A stretch of DNA of 7,647 bases from positions 7,329-14,975 of the forward strand of contig DJWO01000003.1 in the NCBI GenBank assembly GCA_002441005.1, written 5' to 3'. The translations under genes and the position numbers were made by a program. Origin of the DNA: Candidatus Aminicenantes bacterium UBA6228. GTDB lineage: Bacteria; Acidobacteriota; Aminicenantia; Aminicenantales; Saccharicenantaceae. The notes under the pieces were generated by a model. That model did not search any database and was not told the DNA's origin. It saw only the letters and a list, made by a program, of their open reading frames with translations. Of this stretch, positions 5,531 to 7,647 are shown in pieces. The number at the start of each line of letters is the position of its first letter. The first letter of the stretch is position 1.

Positions 5531-7633
5531 ATGCGGTCGCGCCCGATCGAGAAAGTCAGGAATATTGGCCTTATGGCCCATATTGATGCGGGCAAGACTA
5601 CAACTACTGAGCGGATATTGTATTACACCGGTATCACCTACAAGATGGGTGAGGTCGATGAAGGCACGGCTGTTATGGACTGGATGGTTCAGGAGCAGGA
5701 ACGCGGCATAACCATAACGGCTGCAGCTACCACCTGCTTCTGGCAGGACCACCGGATAAATATAATAGATACCCCGGGTCACGTTGATTTTACCGCCGAG
5801 GTTGAGCGGTCCTTGCGGGTCCTTGACGGGGCAATCATTATTCTTTGTGCTGTCGGCGGTGTTGAATCGCAGTCAGAAACGGTCTGGAGACAGGCCGATA
5901 AATACCGGGTCCCCAGGATTATTTATGTGAATAAAATGGACAGATTAGGCGCTGAGCCCAGGAGAGCCGTGGATGAGGTCAGAACCCGTCTGGGTGCCCG
6001 CCCCTTGTCCCTCCAGATTCCCCTCGGAGCTGAGGGCAATTTTAAAGGCGTAATTGATCTGGTTGGGAAAAGAGAAGTTGTCTGGAAAGATGATCTGGCT
6101 GGAGCCGATTTTGAGGTCAGACCGGTTTCTCCTGAATATCAAGAGGAAGTTGATCAAAAAAGAAGAGAAATGCTGGAAGTCTTGAGCGAAGTTGATGATG
6201 AACTAATGAAGAAATACCTCGAAGATGAAGACATCCAGCCTGAGGACATAAAAAAAGCTATCCGGAAGGGAACCATTGACCTTAGATTCTATCCTGTTCT
6301 TTTTGGAGCTTCTTTCCGCAATAAAGGGATTCAGCCCCTGCTCGATGGGATTATTGATTATCTTCCCTCGCCATTAGATATTCCACCGGTCAAAGGCTAC
6401 CATCCAAGAAACAATCAGGAAGAGACCAGAAAACCTTCAGACAGTGAGAGCTTTTGTGCTCTGGTTTTTAAAATTATGAATGATGCTTTTCTGGGCAATC
6501 TGGCTTATTTCCGGGTTTATTCTGGCAAGCTTAAGGTTGGTTCCTACGTCTATAATGCTACCAAGGATCAAGAGGAAAGAGTTACCAGGCTACTCGAAAT
6601 GCATGCCAATAAACGCCGTGAAATAAGCGAAGTCTATGCCGGTGACATCGCGGCCTTTGGCGGCCTGAAAGGCCTGTCCACTGGCGATACTCTCTGTTTG
6701 AAAAGCCGGCCGATTTTGCTTGAACCTCCGACTTTCCCAGAGCCGGTTGTTTCGGCCACGATTGAACCGAGAACTAAAGCTGACCATCAGCGATTGCTGG
6801 CTGCTCTGGAGAAATTTATGGCTGAAGACCCGACTTTCCGCCTGGTCCAGGATCCGATGACCGGCCAGACTCTGGTTCAGGGCATGGGCGAGCTCCATCT
6901 CGAAGTGGTTATGGACCGGTTATACCGGGAATTCGGGCTGCAAGCCAAGCTCGGCCGTCCCCAGGTTGCTTATAAAGAAACCATCACCCGAGAAGCTCAG
7001 GCTGAAGGAAGCTTTTTGCGGCAGCTGGCTGGAAAAAGCCAGTTTGGACATTGTGTGATAAAGATAGAGCCGCTGATGCGAGGGGAAGGCTTTGAATTTG
7101 TTAATCATCTTAAACCTCATCTCATTCCAGAAGAATTTGTAGCTGAAATAGAGAGAGGCCTCAGGGAAGCCATGGAAGCCGGACTGGTCGCCGGTTATCC
7201 GGTAACCGATCTCAGAGCCAGCCTGCTGGAAGCCAGCTATCATGAAGACGACTCAGTGGCTATTGCCTATAAGATAGCTGCCTCGATGGCCTTTAAAGAA
7301 GCTGGCGGTAAGGCTGGCCCGGTTATTCTTGAGCCTATTATGAAACTGGAGATAGTTACTCCCGACGATTATGTTGGGGGGTTAGTTGGAGATATTAATG
7401 CCCGGCGGGGCCGGATCGAAGCTATTGAAATGAAAGGCAGTTCAAGAGTTTTAAGAGCTTTTGTCCCCCTGGCCGAGATGTTTGGTTATGCTACTGTTCT
7501 GAGGACGATAACTCAGGGGCGAGGAGCTTTTTCACTGGAATTTTCGGCTTATGAGTCGACGCCGCCTGACGTTCAGGAAGAGATAAAAGCCAGAGTAGAA
7601 GGGAGAATTCCCTTCAGTGAAGCGAGGAGGTAA
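5531..7633 (+). CDS. fusA: Elongation factor G (translational GTPase), somewhat divergent
   Basis: EF-G is the ribosome-dependent GTPase that drives translocation and, with RRF, splits ribosomes for recycling. The product is 700 residues, normal for the family. The G domain has the P-loop AHIDAGKT (16-23), switch I RGIT with T61, DTPGH (80-84) with catalytic H84, NKMD (134-137) and GAS (259-261). Domains II (about 285-400), III (about 405-480, with GMGELHLE at 451-458), IV (about 485-605) and V (about 606-680) follow in the standard order. Several stretches differ from the usual EF-G wording. The switch I neighbourhood reads KMGEVDEGTAVMDWM; domain IV reads GKSQFGHC (501-508) and KPHLIPEEF (528-536); and the tip reads YHEDDSVA where YHDVDSSE is typical, although H571 is kept. 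The str position argues for the main EF-G, but a paralogue of the spdEFG2 type is possible. The start has GGAG 10 bases upstream, and the conserved IEKVRNIG follows at once. Confidence 0.95.
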   Translation: MRSRPIEKVRNIGLMAHIDAGKTTTTERILYYTGITYKMGEVDEGTAVMDWMVQEQERGITITAAATTCFWQDHRINIIDTPGHVDFTAEVERSLRVLDGAIIILCAVGGVESQSETVWRQADKYRVPRIIYVNKMDRLGAEPRRAVDEVRTRLGARPLSLQIPLGAEGNFKGVIDLVGKREVVWKDDLAGADFEVRPVSPEYQEEVDQKRREMLEVLSEVDDELMKKYLEDEDIQPEDIKKAIRKGTIDLRFYPVLFGASFRNKGIQPLLDGIIDYLPSPLDIPPVKGYHPRNNQEETRKPSDSESFCALVFKIMNDAFLGNLAYFRVYSGKLKVGSYVYNATKDQEERVTRLLEMHANKRREISEVYAGDIAAFGGLKGLSTGDTLCLKSRPILLEPPTFPEPVVSATIEPRTKADHQRLLAALEKFMAEDPTFRLVQDPMTGQTLVQGMGELHLEVVMDRLYREFGLQAKLGRPQVAYKETITREAQAEGSFLRQLAGKSQFGHCVIKIEPLMRGEGFEFVNHLKPHLIPEEFVAEIERGLREAMEAGLVAGYPVTDLRASLLEASYHEDDSVAIAYKIAASMAFKEAGGKAGPVILEPIMKLEIVTPDDYVGGLVGDINARRGRIEAIEMKGSSRVLRAFVPLAEMFGYATVLRTITQGRGAFSLEFSAYESTPPDVQEEIKARVEGRIPFSEARR

Positions 7634-7639
7634 AAAGAG

Positions 7640-7647
7640 ATGGCTAA
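7640..7647 (+). CDS. tuf: Start of the next gene, probably elongation factor Tu (partial)
   Basis: Only ATGGCTAA is visible, encoding Met-Ala and then a codon beginning AA. It sits 9 bases after a strong GAGGAGG (7624-7630) formed by the last codons of fusA. EF-Tu usually begins MAK and usually follows fusA in the str operon, so tuf is the best guess. Ribosomal protein S10 (rpsJ) also often begins MA and lies nearby in such clusters, so the name rests on gene order and not on sequence. Confidence 0.55.

Overview
The window is a piece of the bacterial RNA polymerase / str ribosomal-protein cluster, all on the + strand: the 3' end of rpoB, complete rpoC, rpsL, rpsG and fusA, then the first 8 bases of what is probably tuf. 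Every complete gene is intact, with close to normal family length and the expected catalytic or binding residues. No mobile element, CRISPR array, tRNA, rRNA or unknown gene was seen.

Layout: rpoB tail (1-299) and rpoC (302-4447) are separated by two bases. A 135-base gap (4448-4582) is the main regulatory region. It holds an inverted repeat just after rpoC, a strong sigma70-type promoter (TTGACA, 17 bases, TATTCT with an extended -10 TG) placed inside and at the edge of that repeat, a leader of about 70 bases, and a good Shine-Dalgarno before a GTG start for rpsL. rpsL (4583-4975) and rpsG (4996-5466) are 20 bases apart. A 64-base AT-rich gap with small palindromes precedes fusA (5531-7633). 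The ribosome binding site for the next gene is built from the last codons of fusA.

The genes serve transcription (RpoB and RpoC form the catalytic centre of RNA polymerase) and translation (S12 in the decoding centre, S7 in the 30S head, EF-G for translocation or recycling). They are probably co-transcribed in part from upstream of rpoB, with the promoter at 4479-4507 giving extra expression of the translation genes.

Organism: RpoC carries the large trigger-loop insertion (SI3) known from Proteobacteria and several other Gram-negative lineages, while rpoBC runs straight into rpsL with no L7Ae-like gene between. That suggests a Gram-negative lineage outside the gammaproteobacteria, such as a deltaproteobacterial, Acidobacteriota or Aminicenantes-like bacterium. 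This is inference without a search. G+C looks to be in the mid-40s percent by eye, and CCGG is strikingly common.

The points most worth a second look are the promoter/inverted-repeat overlap after rpoC, the divergent features of EF-G (switch I neighbourhood and domain IV tip), and the CCGG excess. I found no convincing undescribed system.
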